A DNA stretch of 64,000 nucleotides from contig NZ_QTPO01000040.1 of NCBI RefSeq assembly GCF_003853645.1, forward strand, positions 19,023 to 83,022. Direction: 5' to 3'. The stretch comes from Burkholderia sp. Bp9143. GTDB taxonomy: Bacteria > Pseudomonadota > Gammaproteobacteria > Burkholderiales > Burkholderiaceae. Every line of letters begins with the position of its first letter. Within the stretch, counting starts at the first letter, position 1. The notes beneath the pieces are model-generated. The model was not told the origin of the DNA and searched no databases. It saw only the letters and a list, made by a program, of their open reading frames with translations. A program made the translations under genes and the position numbers. Shown here one piece after another: positions 19,205-27,524 of the stretch.

Positions 19205-19996
19205 ATGAACCGCTTGCCCTCGCTTTACCTGTCCCACGGCGCCCCGACGCTGCCGATCGACCCGACGCTGCCGTCCGGCGCGTTCACGCATCTCGGTGCC
19301 GAATTGCCGCGCCCGCGCGCGGTGCTGATGCTGTCCGCGCACTGGGGCACGCAGCAGCCGGTCGCGAGCGTGGCCGCGCACCCTGAAACGATCCACGACT
19401 TCTATGGCTTCCCGCGCGCACTGTACGAGATCCGCTACCCGGCGCCGGGCGCGCCCGCGGTCGCCGAACGGGCGGCCGCGCTGCTGAACGCGGCCGGCAT
19501 CGCGACCGCGACGACCGAGCACGGCCTCGACCACGGCGCGTGGGTGCCGATGCTGCTGATGTTCCCGGAGGCCGATGTGCCCGTCGCGCAACTGTCGATC
19601 CAGCCGCGTGCGGACGCGGCCCATCACTTCGCGCTCGGCCGTGCGCTGCGGCCGCTGCGCGACGAAGGCGTGATGGTGATCGGCTCGGGCCAGATCACGC
19701 ACAACCTGCGCGCGGCCGATTTCAGCGCGGCGCCCGAGGATGCGGACCCGCGCGTCGCGGAATTCACCGACTGGTTCGAGGCAAAGCTGGGCGCGCGTGA
19801 TATCGACGCGCTGCTCGACTATCGCCGGCAGGCGCCGCACGCGGCGCTGATGCATCCGACCGACGAACACCTGCTGCCGGTGTTCGCCGCGCTCGGCGCG
19901 GCCGACGACGACTACCAGCTCGGCATCCAGTCGCTCGGCACGTATCAACGCGTGCTCGCGATGACGAACTATGTGTTCGCGAGCGCGGCCGCCTGA
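19205..19996 (+). CDS. DODA-type extradiol aromatic ring-opening dioxygenase (YgiD-like)
   Basis: Class III extradiol dioxygenase family protein of 263 residues, related to 4,5-DOPA dioxygenase and E. coli YgiD. Metal ligands characteristic of the family are visible: His11 in YLSHGAPTLP, a His in LSAHWGTQQP, and His residues in EHGLDHGAW and SGQITHNLR. The physiological substrate in bacteria is unknown. It is preceded by 220 bp, partly AT-rich (19095-19165), that probably holds its promoter, and is followed by a strong terminator shared with the convergent permease gene. Confidence 0.88.
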   Translation: MNRLPSLYLSHGAPTLPIDPTLPSGAFTHLGAELPRPRAVLMLSAHWGTQQPVASVAAHPETIHDFYGFPRALYEIRYPAPGAPAVAERAAALLNAAGIATATTEHGLDHGAWVPMLLMFPEADVPVAQLSIQPRADAAHHFALGRALRPLRDEGVMVIGSGQITHNLRAADFSAAPEDADPRVAEFTDWFEAKLGARDIDALLDYRRQAPHAALMHPTDEHLLPVFAALGAADDDYQLGIQSLGTYQRVLAMTNYVFASAAA

Positions 19997-20023
19997 ACCC
20001 TGCGATCCAACCGGTGAACAAAC

Positions 20024-20061
20024 AAAAAGCCCGCCCGAGCATCGCTCGGGCGGGCTTTTTT
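20024..20061. terminator. Strong bidirectional Rho-independent terminator
   Basis: Arms AAAAAGCCCGCCCGAG and CTCGGGCGGGCTTTTT with loop CATCG, then further T residues. Perfect 16-bp complementarity between convergent genes. Confidence 0.95.
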
Positions 20062-20102
20062 CGCGCTTCCTGCCGCCGCCGATTCCGGTGGCAGGTCAGG
20101 CG

Positions 20103-21701
20103 TCAGGCACCGACCCGTTCGAGGATCTCTTCGTGCGACTCACGCTCGTCGAGATACTGGGTCCGATAACCCGTGTTCACGCCCCAGAAGTAGAACACCA
20201 GCGAGATCGCCGCGACGATCAGCATGTCCCAGCCGTAGGGCAGCACGCCGTAACCGCCGAATTCCTTGCTGCCGATCAGCGACAGCACGGCCATCGTCGG
20301 CAGGTACGCGACCAGCCACCATGCGGCCTTCAGGTCGGCGCCCCAGCCGCTCCAGCCCGACTTCGCCTGGAAGTAGAAATACACCGGCAGCGCGACAATC
20401 ATCAGCAGGATGATTTCGCCCGTCAGCGGCCACTTCGCCCAGTACAGGATCAGCGACGCGCAGACGAATGCGAACGGTGCGATCAGCTTCATCAGCGGGA
20501 TCGACAGCGGACGCTCGATGTCGGTCGCCGCGCGGCGCAGCGCCATCAGGCTGATCGGGCCGGTCAGGTACGAGATCACCGTTGCGACCGAGATCACTGC
20601 CGCGAGCGAGCTCCAGCCGCGGAAGAAGAACAGGAAGATGAACGACACGAGCAGGTTGAACCACATCGCCTGGCGCGGTACACCGTAGATCGGATGCACG
20701 TTGCCGAACATCTTCGGCATCGTGTTGTTGCGCTCCATCGCGTAGATCATGCGGGTGGTCGTCGCCATGTAGGTCGTACCGGTGCCGCTCGGGCTGATGA
20801 ACGCGTCGACGTACAGCAGGATCGCGAGCCAGTTCAGGTTCAGCGCGATCGCGAGTTCGGCGAACGGCGACGAGAAGTTGAAGTGCGACCAGCCCTTCGC
20901 GACGTCGGCCGGATTCACCGAGCCGATGTATGCCATCTGCAGCAGCACGTAGATCACGAGTGCGATCAGGATCGACGTGATCACTGCGAACGGCACGCTG
21001 CGCGACGGATTGCGCGCTTCACCGGCCAGGTTCACCGGGCTCTGGAAGCCGTTGAACGCGAACACGATGCCGCTCGTCGCGACCGCGGTCAGCACGGCCG
21101 ACCAGCCGTACGGCGCGAAGCTCGCATTCGATGCGGTGCCGAGGTTCTCCGAGTGGAAGCTCGACAGCATCAGGCCGAGGATCGTGAGGCCGGGGATCAG
21201 GAACTTGAAGATCGTGATCGCGGTGTTCGCCCGCGCGAAGGCCTTGACACCCCAGTAGTTCAGCATGAAATAGATGACGACCAGCACGGCCGACAGCAGC
21301 AAGCCAGGTACCGACAGTTCGCCGTTCACGAACAGCGCATGCGCCCACGGATACGGCCACGTGCTCATGTACTGGATCGACGCTTCCGCCTCGATCGGAA
21401 TCACCGATACGATCGCGATCCAGTTCGCCCACGCGCTGATGAAGCCCACCAGCGAACCGTGCGAGTAGCGCGCGTAGCGCACCATGCCGCCCGACTCGGG
21501 GAACATCGCACCCAGTTCTGCATACGTCAGCGCAATCGCGAGAATCACGACCGCGCCGATGATCCATGCGCAAATCGCTGCCGGACCGGCGATCTTCGCA
21601 GCCTTCCAGGCGCCGAACAGCCAGCCCGAGCCGATAATCGAACCCAGCCCCGTCAGCATCAGTGCAAACGGGCCGATGTTCCGTTGAATAGAACTCTTCA
21701 C
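20103..21701 (-). CDS. APC-family amino acid permease (YveA-like)
   Basis: Inner-membrane amino acid/proton symporter of 532 residues with 12-14 hydrophobic segments. The N-terminus GPFALMLTGLGSIIGSGWLFG carries the APC substrate-binding glycine signature, and GIVFAFNGFQSPVNLAGEARNPSRSVP is the helix 6 region. It resembles the YveA aspartate:proton symporter branch by memory, so an acidic amino acid is a plausible but unproven substrate. The start is a GTG at 21699-21701, preceded by a GGAGAGG ribosome-binding site. The C-terminal tail (DERESHEEILERVGA) is charged and cytoplasmic. Confidence 0.83.
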   Translation of the reverse strand: MKSSIQRNIGPFALMLTGLGSIIGSGWLFGAWKAAKIAGPAAICAWIIGAVVILAIALTYAELGAMFPESGGMVRYARYSHGSLVGFISAWANWIAIVSVIPIEAEASIQYMSTWPYPWAHALFVNGELSVPGLLLSAVLVVIYFMLNYWGVKAFARANTAITIFKFLIPGLTILGLMLSSFHSENLGTASNASFAPYGWSAVLTAVATSGIVFAFNGFQSPVNLAGEARNPSRSVPFAVITSILIALVIYVLLQMAYIGSVNPADVAKGWSHFNFSSPFAELAIALNLNWLAILLYVDAFISPSGTGTTYMATTTRMIYAMERNNTMPKMFGNVHPIYGVPRQAMWFNLLVSFIFLFFFRGWSSLAAVISVATVISYLTGPISLMALRRAATDIERPLSIPLMKLIAPFAFVCASLILYWAKWPLTGEIILLMIVALPVYFYFQAKSGWSGWGADLKAAWWLVAYLPTMAVLSLIGSKEFGGYGVLPYGWDMLIVAAISLVFYFWGVNTGYRTQYLDERESHEEILERVGA

Positions 21702-22121
21702 ATCCTCTCCTATGTCTCAAAAAGCATGGTCGGCCCGCGGTCCGGGATCGGCTCGGACAGCACCGCGCATGCAATTTTGGGGGGATGGATCACCCGATCG
21801 GGGCAACCCTTCCGCGCGGCGCGTAGTTTAACGGTTGCACCTCCAAGTTGGCTCCAAAATCGTTCGGCCCCTACAAAAAATTCGCGCCGTTTGCAAGGTT
21901 TGTAAACCTAAACTCCGCAATAACCCTGAGTGCATGGAAATCCGGTTGACCGCGAGAGCGATTAGCCGTATAAACAACGTTGCAGGATTTCAAGCGGCGA
22001 GTGAATTGGTTCTTTCGTAGTTCGCCCATCAACGGTACTCCGGTTGGTCCCATTACCCCCTTCCTTGATTTTCCGCACCCATGGGCCTCGGCCCCGTTTT
22101 ATCTTTTTAGGAACAAGTAAC
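21702..22121. other. 420-bp divergent regulatory region (permease / cspA)
   Basis: No gene is supported. The right part carries the cspA promoter and a leader of about 140 nt. The left part must hold the permease promoter, but no convincing hexamer pair was found. The stretch 21840-21990 is distinctly AT-rich compared with its surroundings. Confidence 0.5.
21946..21974 (+). promoter_or_regulatory. Sigma-70 promoter of the cold-shock gene
   Basis: TTGACC (21946-21951), 17-bp spacer, TATAAA (21969-21974). Transcription would begin near 21981 and give a leader of about 140 nt before the cspA ATG, as expected for a temperature-responsive cold-shock mRNA. Confidence 0.75.
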
Positions 22122-22325
22122 ATGGCAACCGGTACCGTCAAGTGGTTCAATGACGCAAAGGGCTTCGGCTTCATCACCCCGGAAGGCGGCGGCGACGATC
22201 TGTTCGCGCACTTCTCGGAAATCCGCGTCGAAGGCTTCAAGACGCTGCAAGAAAACCAGAAGGTTGAATTCGAAGTGAAGACGGGCCCGAAGGGTCTGCA
22301 AGCTGCGAACATCCGTCCGGTCTAA
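22122..22325 (+). CDS. cspA: Cold-shock protein, CspA family
   Basis: Single-stranded nucleic-acid-binding OB-fold protein of 67 residues that acts as an RNA chaperone. RNP1 is KGFGFI (13-18) and RNP2 DLFAHF (26-31). The N-terminus MATGTVKWFNDAKGFGFITP is canonical. The ribosome-binding site TTAGGAA precedes the ATG by 8-10 nt. The gene has its own promoter, a long leader and its own terminator. CspA paralogues are numerous in Burkholderia, so the symbol marks the family and not a particular paralogue. Confidence 0.95.
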   Translation: MATGTVKWFNDAKGFGFITPEGGGDDLFAHFSEIRVEGFKTLQENQKVEFEVKTGPKGLQAANIRPV

Positions 22326-22346
22326 GTTCGGCGCGATATTTCGTGT

Positions 22347-22375
22347 AAAAAAGCCCCGCTTCGGCGGGGCTTTTT
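22347..22375. terminator. Rho-independent terminator of cspA
   Basis: AAAAAAGCCCCGC-TTCG-GCGGGGCTTTTT, a perfect stem with a stable UUCG tetraloop and a T-tract; A-tract on the other side, so it can also serve the convergent Hsp70-like gene. Confidence 0.95.
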
Positions 22376-22426
22376 GTTTTCCGGCGTGGCAGCCATGCGG
22401 CCGCCGCCGATTCGAATGGCCTTCGT

Positions 22427-23677
22427 TCAGCCGAATAGCCGCTGCGCGTGAATGCCGAGCCCGGTTGCGACGCTCGCGAGGCGGTCACCGAACACCGGTT
22501 GCGCGTCCGGGAATGCGCCGGCAAGCGCACCCGACAGGAACGCCAGCCCGGTCGAGCCGCCGGTGAAATACAGCGCGCCGACGTCGCGCGGAGCGACACC
22601 CGCCAGCCGCACTGTTTCGCGCGCGGCATCGACGATGCGCGCGGTGTCGTCGACGCTTGCATCGACGAGGCGTTCGGCGTCGAACGCGATCTGCAGATCC
22701 TCTTCCACGTCGTTCAGGTCGATCATGGTCTCCCCGCCCGCCGCAACGCCGATCTTCGCTTCTTCCGCGCGTGCCATCAGCGCATGCCCGAGCCGCTGCT
22801 CGACTACGCGGGTAAGCCGGTCGTACTGCCGTACGTCCTGGTACAGGTGCTTCATCAGCTTCAGCTCGCCCAGCCGCTTCGGCGTGTAGACCGTGTTGAT
22901 CAGGTGCCAGGTCGCCAGGTCGAAGTAGATCCGGTTCGGCAGCTCGCGCCCCTCGGGATCGAGCGAGCGGTAGCCGAACGCCGGCAGGATCGCCGCCAGT
23001 TCGACGCGGCGGTCGTAATCGGTGCCCGCGACATGCACGCCGTGATGCGCGAGCACGTCGTCCTTGCGCTCGAGGCGCGCCATCCGCTCCGGTCCGACGC
23101 GCACCAGCGAGAAGTCCGACGTACCGCCGCCGATGTCGGCGACCAGCACGAGCCGCTCGGCCTGCTGGCGCGACTCATAGTCGAACGCGGCCGCGATCGG
23201 TTCGTACTGGAAATGCACGTCCGTGAATCCAACCGACTGCGCGGCCGCTTCGAGCTGGTCCTGCGCGAGGCGGTCGGCACGCGGATCGTCGTCGACGAAG
23301 AACACCGGCCGGCCGAGCACCGCGCGGCCGATCGGCGCGCCGGCGCGCGCTTCGGCCTTGCGCTTCAAGTGCGTCAGGAAGCACGCGATGATCTCCGTGT
23401 ACGCCATCGCGCTGCCGTCGCCGAGATCGGTCGTGGTTTCCGCGAGCGGCGAGCCGAGGATGCTCTTCATCGAGCGCATCAGGCGGCCGTCGAAACCGTC
23501 GATATAGGACGCGAGCGCCGCGCGGCCGTATTCGACCGTCTGCTCGTCGTTGTTGAAGAAGATCGCGGTGGGCAGCGTCAGGTGGTCGCCCTCGACGGGC
23601 GCGAGGCGCATGCCATCGCCGTCGGGCAATGCCACGGCGGAATTGGACGTGCCGAAATCGATCGCGCAGTAAGTCAT
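22427..23677 (-). CDS. Hsp70-family protein, YegD-like
   Basis: Actin-fold ATPase related to DnaK but lacking the substrate-binding and lid domains; 416 residues from the ATG at 23675-23677. The phosphate-1 loop is IDFGTSNSAVAL (6-17), and phosphate-2 is VADIGGGTSDFSLVRVG. The adenosine motif is in YFTGGSTGLAFLSGAL near the C-terminus. Length and motifs fit the YegD group (E. coli 450), whose role is unknown and which may act as a non-chaperone ATPase. No grpE or dnaJ homologue is adjacent. A longer start at 23695 is possible but adds only MLRHLP. Confidence 0.9.
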   Translation of the reverse strand: MTYCAIDFGTSNSAVALPDGDGMRLAPVEGDHLTLPTAIFFNNDEQTVEYGRAALASYIDGFDGRLMRSMKSILGSPLAETTTDLGDGSAMAYTEIIACFLTHLKRKAEARAGAPIGRAVLGRPVFFVDDDPRADRLAQDQLEAAAQSVGFTDVHFQYEPIAAAFDYESRQQAERLVLVADIGGGTSDFSLVRVGPERMARLERKDDVLAHHGVHVAGTDYDRRVELAAILPAFGYRSLDPEGRELPNRIYFDLATWHLINTVYTPKRLGELKLMKHLYQDVRQYDRLTRVVEQRLGHALMARAEEAKIGVAAGGETMIDLNDVEEDLQIAFDAERLVDASVDDTARIVDAARETVRLAGVAPRDVGALYFTGGSTGLAFLSGALAGAFPDAQPVFGDRLASVATGLGIHAQRLFG

Positions 23678-23924
23678 GGGAAGGTGCCGCAGCATGGCCG
23701 GCGCGAAAACGGAAAGGACGGGCTTTTTAACATGAAGCCCGCCGGATCACAACCGGGGCGGCCACCGGTGCCGCGCAACCGGCCCGGGGCGGCGATCAGG
23801 CGCACCCGCGGCGCGCCGGCGACAGATGCGGACGGGGTGCTCGACGCATCCCCGTCGCCCGGTTGCAGCGCACCAGCAACTGGCGCGGACTGGGCAGTCG
23901 ACCCATGCCTGCCCGCCTGCGGAA

Positions 23925-24530
23925 TCAGGCTGCGGCGTCGAAACCCTTCTTCCAGGCGCCCGCATACACGACTTCGCCGATCGCATGGCGCGTGCGCGGC
24001 GCCTTTTCGCGGTCGCGCAGCACCGGATCGAGCTTGTCGACGTTGCCGTAGTGGCCGAGCGAGATGATCGCCGGAATCGCGACGTCGGCCGGAATCTCGA
24101 ACGCGTCGCGGAACGCCTTCGCGTCGAAGCCGCTCATCTGGTGCGCGGCGAGACCCAGCGCGTGCGCCTGCAGCACCAGCGACATCGCGGCCGCGCCCGC
24201 ATCGTACAGCGCGGTCGGCGCCGGCTCACCCTTCGGCGTGAGCGTGTGCGCGGTGACGGCGATCAGCACCGGCGCCGGCGAGTTCCAGCCCTGGTTGAAC
24301 GGCACCAGCGTCGCGAATGCGCGCTTGAACGCCGCTTCGTCCTGCGTGCGGTCGAACACGATGAAGCGCCACGGCTGCGCGTTGTACGCGGAAGGCGCCC
24401 AGCGCGCCGCTTCGAGCACCGCGTGCAGATCGGCGGCGCTGATCGGTTCGTCCGAATACGCGCGCGGGCTCCAGCGGCCGGCGATCAGGTCGTGAATCGA
24501 AACAGTGGTGGGAGCAGGTTTGACGGACAT
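23925..24530 (-). CDS. Nitroreductase-family flavoprotein
   Basis: FMN-dependent oxidoreductase of the nitroreductase superfamily, 201 residues from the ATG at 24528-24530 (GAGG seven bases upstream). Family landmarks are RWSPRAYSDEPIS near the start (FMN phosphate-binding Arg-Ser), EAARWAPSAYNAQPWRFIVF, the central MSLVLQAHALGLAAHQMSGF, and IPAIISLGHYG near the C-terminus. Substrates (quinones, nitroaromatics) are not predictable. It is on the same strand as the downstream Hsp70 gene, but 247 bp separate them. Confidence 0.9.
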   Translation of the reverse strand: MSVKPAPTTVSIHDLIAGRWSPRAYSDEPISAADLHAVLEAARWAPSAYNAQPWRFIVFDRTQDEAAFKRAFATLVPFNQGWNSPAPVLIAVTAHTLTPKGEPAPTALYDAGAAAMSLVLQAHALGLAAHQMSGFDAKAFRDAFEIPADVAIPAIISLGHYGNVDKLDPVLRDREKAPRTRHAIGEVVYAGAWKKGFDAAA

Positions 24531-24689
24531 GCGGTTCCTCGCTGACATCGATGAAGGGGCGCGAACGCCCGGCGAACCGCAAGCATAACCGCTTGAGCAG
24601 TCACGCGCCCGCACATCCCGCTCAATGCAAATCATCCATCCTGCATTGACCGGCCGCCCCCCGCGCACGGGCCGGCCGGAGCGCCGCGC

Positions 24690-25973
24690 TCAAGCGGCCT
24701 GCGCGGCGGCGCGGGACGGGCCGCGGTTGATCCGCAGCACGATCAGCGCACCGACGATGCAGAGCCCGCCCGAGATCATCGACGCGATCGTATAGGTGCC
24801 GAGGCTCGCGCGCAGCAGCCCCGCGCCGAGCGCCGCGAACGCCGCGCCGAGCTGGTGGCCGGCGACGATCCAGCCGAACACGACCGGTGCCGCGGCCTTG
24901 CCGAACACGTCGGTGGCGAGCCGCACGGTCGGCGGCACGGTCGCGATCCAGTCGAGCCCGTAGAACATCGCGAACAGCGGCAGCCCGAAGAAGTCGATGC
25001 CGAACGCATGCGGCAGGTAGATCAGCGACAGCCCGCGCAGCCCGTAGTACCAGAACAGCAGCACGCGATTGTCATAGCGGTCGGACAGCCAGCCCGACAG
25101 CGTCGTGCCGAACAGGTCGAACACGCCCATCGCGGCGAGCAGCGAGGCGCCCTGCACTTCGGTCATCCCGTAGTCGCTGCACATCGCGATCAGGTGCGTG
25201 CCGACATAGCCGTTGGTGCTTGCGCCGCAGATGAAGAAGCTGAAGAACAGCAGCCAGAAGTCGCGCGAGCGGCTTGCCATCAGCAACGTGCGGAACGCGA
25301 CCGCGAGCGGGTTCTCCTTCGTCGCGTCGGGCGCCGCCGGCGCGTCGGCCGGCTCGCCGTACGGGCGCAGCTTCACGTCAGCCGGTCGCTCGGGCAGCAG
25401 GAACGCGACCAGCGGAATCACGATCGCGGCCGCCACCGCGACGACCAGCACGACCGGCCGCCAGCCGTGGCGCTGCGCGATCGCCGCGAGCATCGGCAGG
25501 AACACGAGTTGGCCGGTGGCCGTGCTGGCGGTCAGGATGCCCATCACGAGGCCGCGCCGCGCATGGAACCAGCGCGTGACGAAGGTTGCCGACAATGTCA
25601 GCGCGACGACGCCGGTCGAGCAGCCGACCATCAGTCCCCAGATCACGACCATCTGCCAGCTCTGCGTCATCATCGACGACAGCGCGACGCCCGCGCTCAT
25701 CGTCACCAGCGCCGTCAGGATCGTCGGCCGCAGCCCGAAGCGCTGCATCGCCGCCGCCGCGAACGGGCCGGTCAAACCGTACAGCGCAATGTTCACCGAA
25801 ATCGCCAGCGAAATCGCCGCGCGACTCCAGCCGAGTTCGCGCTCGAGCGGCACCATCAGCACGCTTGGTGTCGCTCGCGTGCCGGCCGCCGCCAGCAGGA
25901 TCAGGAAAACCACCGCCGCCGCGAGCCATCCATAGTGGAAACGCCCGCCGATTCGTGTCACTGCCCAGTTCAT
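24690..25973 (-). CDS. MFS transporter under probable TetR control
   Basis: Twelve-helix major facilitator of 427 residues. It starts RFHYGWLAAAVVFLILLAAAGTRATPSVL, typical of the monocarboxylate/OFA-like bacterial group (similar in style to the MFS gene at 5640). A loop motif SGWLSDRYDNRVLLFWYYG appears in the second half, and a long central cytoplasmic loop (residues about 195-225, LPERPADVKLRPYGE...) separates the halves. Its substrate is unknown; an exporter or organic-acid carrier is possible. It is divergent from a TetR regulator, and both start codons flank a pair of matching palindromes, so repression by that TetR protein is likely. Confidence 0.85.
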   Translation of the reverse strand: MNWAVTRIGGRFHYGWLAAAVVFLILLAAAGTRATPSVLMVPLERELGWSRAAISLAISVNIALYGLTGPFAAAAMQRFGLRPTILTALVTMSAGVALSSMMTQSWQMVVIWGLMVGCSTGVVALTLSATFVTRWFHARRGLVMGILTASTATGQLVFLPMLAAIAQRHGWRPVVLVVAVAAAIVIPLVAFLLPERPADVKLRPYGEPADAPAAPDATKENPLAVAFRTLLMASRSRDFWLLFFSFFICGASTNGYVGTHLIAMCSDYGMTEVQGASLLAAMGVFDLFGTTLSGWLSDRYDNRVLLFWYYGLRGLSLIYLPHAFGIDFFGLPLFAMFYGLDWIATVPPTVRLATDVFGKAAAPVVFGWIVAGHQLGAAFAALGAGLLRASLGTYTIASMISGGLCIVGALIVLRINRGPSRAAAQAA

Positions 25974-26105
25974 GTTGTCGTTCTCCAGTTGGCGGCCTGG
26001 CGCCCGCGCGCCTGCCCCGCCTCACCACCAGGCCACCTCCGCCGCACGCTGCATCGGCTGACCCGGGCCGACACCTGGCATTTGTCTGTCGATCCGGCCG
26101 GCTTT

Positions 26106-26121
26106 GTTACCGATCGGTCAC
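26106..26121. promoter_or_regulatory. TetR operator-like site 1
   Basis: GTTACCGATCGGTCAC, with the perfect core palindrome ACCGATCGGT. It lies in the 217-bp divergent region between the MFS gene and the TetR gene and is mirrored by a second site 18 bp downstream. Confidence 0.65.
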
Positions 26122-26139
26122 AAGTGTGTTGCGATCGTA

Positions 26140-26155
26140 GTGACCAGTCGGTAAC
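26140..26155. promoter_or_regulatory. TetR operator-like site 2
   Basis: GTGACCAGTCGGTAAC; its reverse complement GTTACCGACTGGTCAC differs from site 1 at only two central bases. It ends 35 bp before the TetR ATG. The pair suggests two repressor dimers covering both promoters. Confidence 0.65.
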
Positions 26156-26190
26156 ATGTCAAGCAATTCATCACGCAGTCGAGGGTCATC

Positions 26191-26814
26191 ATGTCGGGCA
26201 TCGAGGCCGCCAACAAGCCGCCGGCACGCCGCACGCGGCGGCCGATCGCCGCGGCCGCCGCGCAGGAACACCTGCTGCGCGCCGCGGAGGAGCTGTTTTA
26301 CAAGGAAGGGGTGCGCGCGGTCGGCATCGAGGCGGTCGTGGAGCTCGCGGGCGTCAACAAGATGAGCCTGTACCGCCAGTTCTCGTCGAAGGACGAGCTG
26401 ATCCTCGCGTATCTGGAACGGATGGATGCGTGCTTCTTCGAGCGCCTCGATTCGAGCATCGCGAAGCATCCGGGCCAGCCGAAGGCGCAGTTGATCCAGT
26501 ATTTCGTCGATCTAGCCGAACGCGCGACGCAGAAGGACTATCGCGGCTGCCCGTTCGTCAATGTCGCGGCCGAATTTCCGGATGCGTCGCATCCGGCGCG
26601 CGAGCGCGTCGCGCAGAACAAGGAACAGCTGATGAAGCGGCTCGTCGAGTTGTGCGATGGCGCAGGCGCGCGGCAGCCAAAAGCGCTCGCCAATGCGCTC
26701 GCGCTCGTCGTCGAAGGCATCTACGCGGCCAGCCAGACCTACCGGCACGGCGAAACGCCGATCGGCACCGCGCCCGCGCTGGTCACGCAGCTGATCGAAG
26801 CCGCCTGCGCGTGA
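26191..26814 (+). CDS. TetR/AcrR-family transcriptional regulator
   Basis: Repressor-type regulator of 207 residues. The N-terminal helix-turn-helix (about residues 25-70) contains AAEELFYKEGVRAVGIEAVVELAGVNKMSLYRQFSSKDELILAYL, a canonical TetR pattern. The C-terminal ligand domain includes YRGCPFVNVAAEFPD, a signature common to a TetR subgroup that regulates stress or efflux genes. A GAGGG ribosome-binding site precedes the ATG. It is divergent from the MFS gene and probably represses both genes through the two palindromes; the ligand is unknown. Confidence 0.92.
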   Translation: MSGIEAANKPPARRTRRPIAAAAAQEHLLRAAEELFYKEGVRAVGIEAVVELAGVNKMSLYRQFSSKDELILAYLERMDACFFERLDSSIAKHPGQPKAQLIQYFVDLAERATQKDYRGCPFVNVAAEFPDASHPARERVAQNKEQLMKRLVELCDGAGARQPKALANALALVVEGIYAASQTYRHGETPIGTAPALVTQLIEAACA

Positions 26815-26896
26815 CGGGCGGCGCACGCCCGAACCCGGCGTGCCCGCTCCCGCTACAATGCGGCCCTCGCTGCCGCTCCACCCGACTGCCTTCGCC

Positions 26897-27469
26897 ATGA
26901 CCGATATCCGCCCCGACACGCACGACGACATCCTCGCCGCCACGCGGCACTGGCTCGCGCGCGCGGTGATCGGGCTCAATCTGTGCCCGTTCGCGAAGAG
27001 CGTCTTCGTGAAGGAACAGGTGCGCTATGCGATCAGCGAAGCGACGACGCTCGAGGACGCGCTCGCCGACCTCGAAACCGAGCTGCGCTCGCTCGAAGGG
27101 GCGGATCCGCAGCAGGTCGACACGACACTCGTGATCTATCCGCGCGCGTTCGCGGATTTCGTCGACTACAACGACGCGCTGTTCTTCGCCGACCGGCTCG
27201 TGCGGCAATTGCGGCTCGACGGCGTGCTGCAGATCGCGAGCTTCCATCCCGAGTACCGGTTCGAAGGCAGCGAAGCCGACGACATCGAGAACTACACGAA
27301 CCGCGCGCCGTATCCGATCCTGCACCTGCTGCGCGAGGACAGCATCGCGCGTGCGGTCGATGCGTTCCCGGACGCATCCGCGATCTACGAGAAAAACCAG
27401 GAAACGCTGCGCCGCCTCGGCCACGACGGCTGGCGGGAGTGGATGCGCCGACCGGGCGACGACGTCTGA
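26897..27469 (+). CDS. DUF1415-family protein
   Basis: Uncharacterised cytoplasmic protein of 190 residues, starting at the ATG at 26897. An upstream in-frame start at 26840 is less likely, since it adds a low-complexity lead. Family-like features: ARAVIGLNLCPFAKSVFVKEQVRY near the N-terminus, a central TTLVIYPRAFADFVDYND, and FHPEYRFEGSEADDIENYTNRAPYPILHLLRE, which matches the DUF1415 pattern as I recall it. A -10-like TACAAT is at 26854-26859. No neighbour suggests a role. Confidence 0.85.
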   Translation: MTDIRPDTHDDILAATRHWLARAVIGLNLCPFAKSVFVKEQVRYAISEATTLEDALADLETELRSLEGADPQQVDTTLVIYPRAFADFVDYNDALFFADRLVRQLRLDGVLQIASFHPEYRFEGSEADDIENYTNRAPYPILHLLREDSIARAVDAFPDASAIYEKNQETLRRLGHDGWREWMRRPGDDV

Positions 27470-27524
27470 TACGTCGCGCGACAACCGGCTGGCGCGCGGC
27501 AGACGGGCCGCGCGTCGGTCCGCC

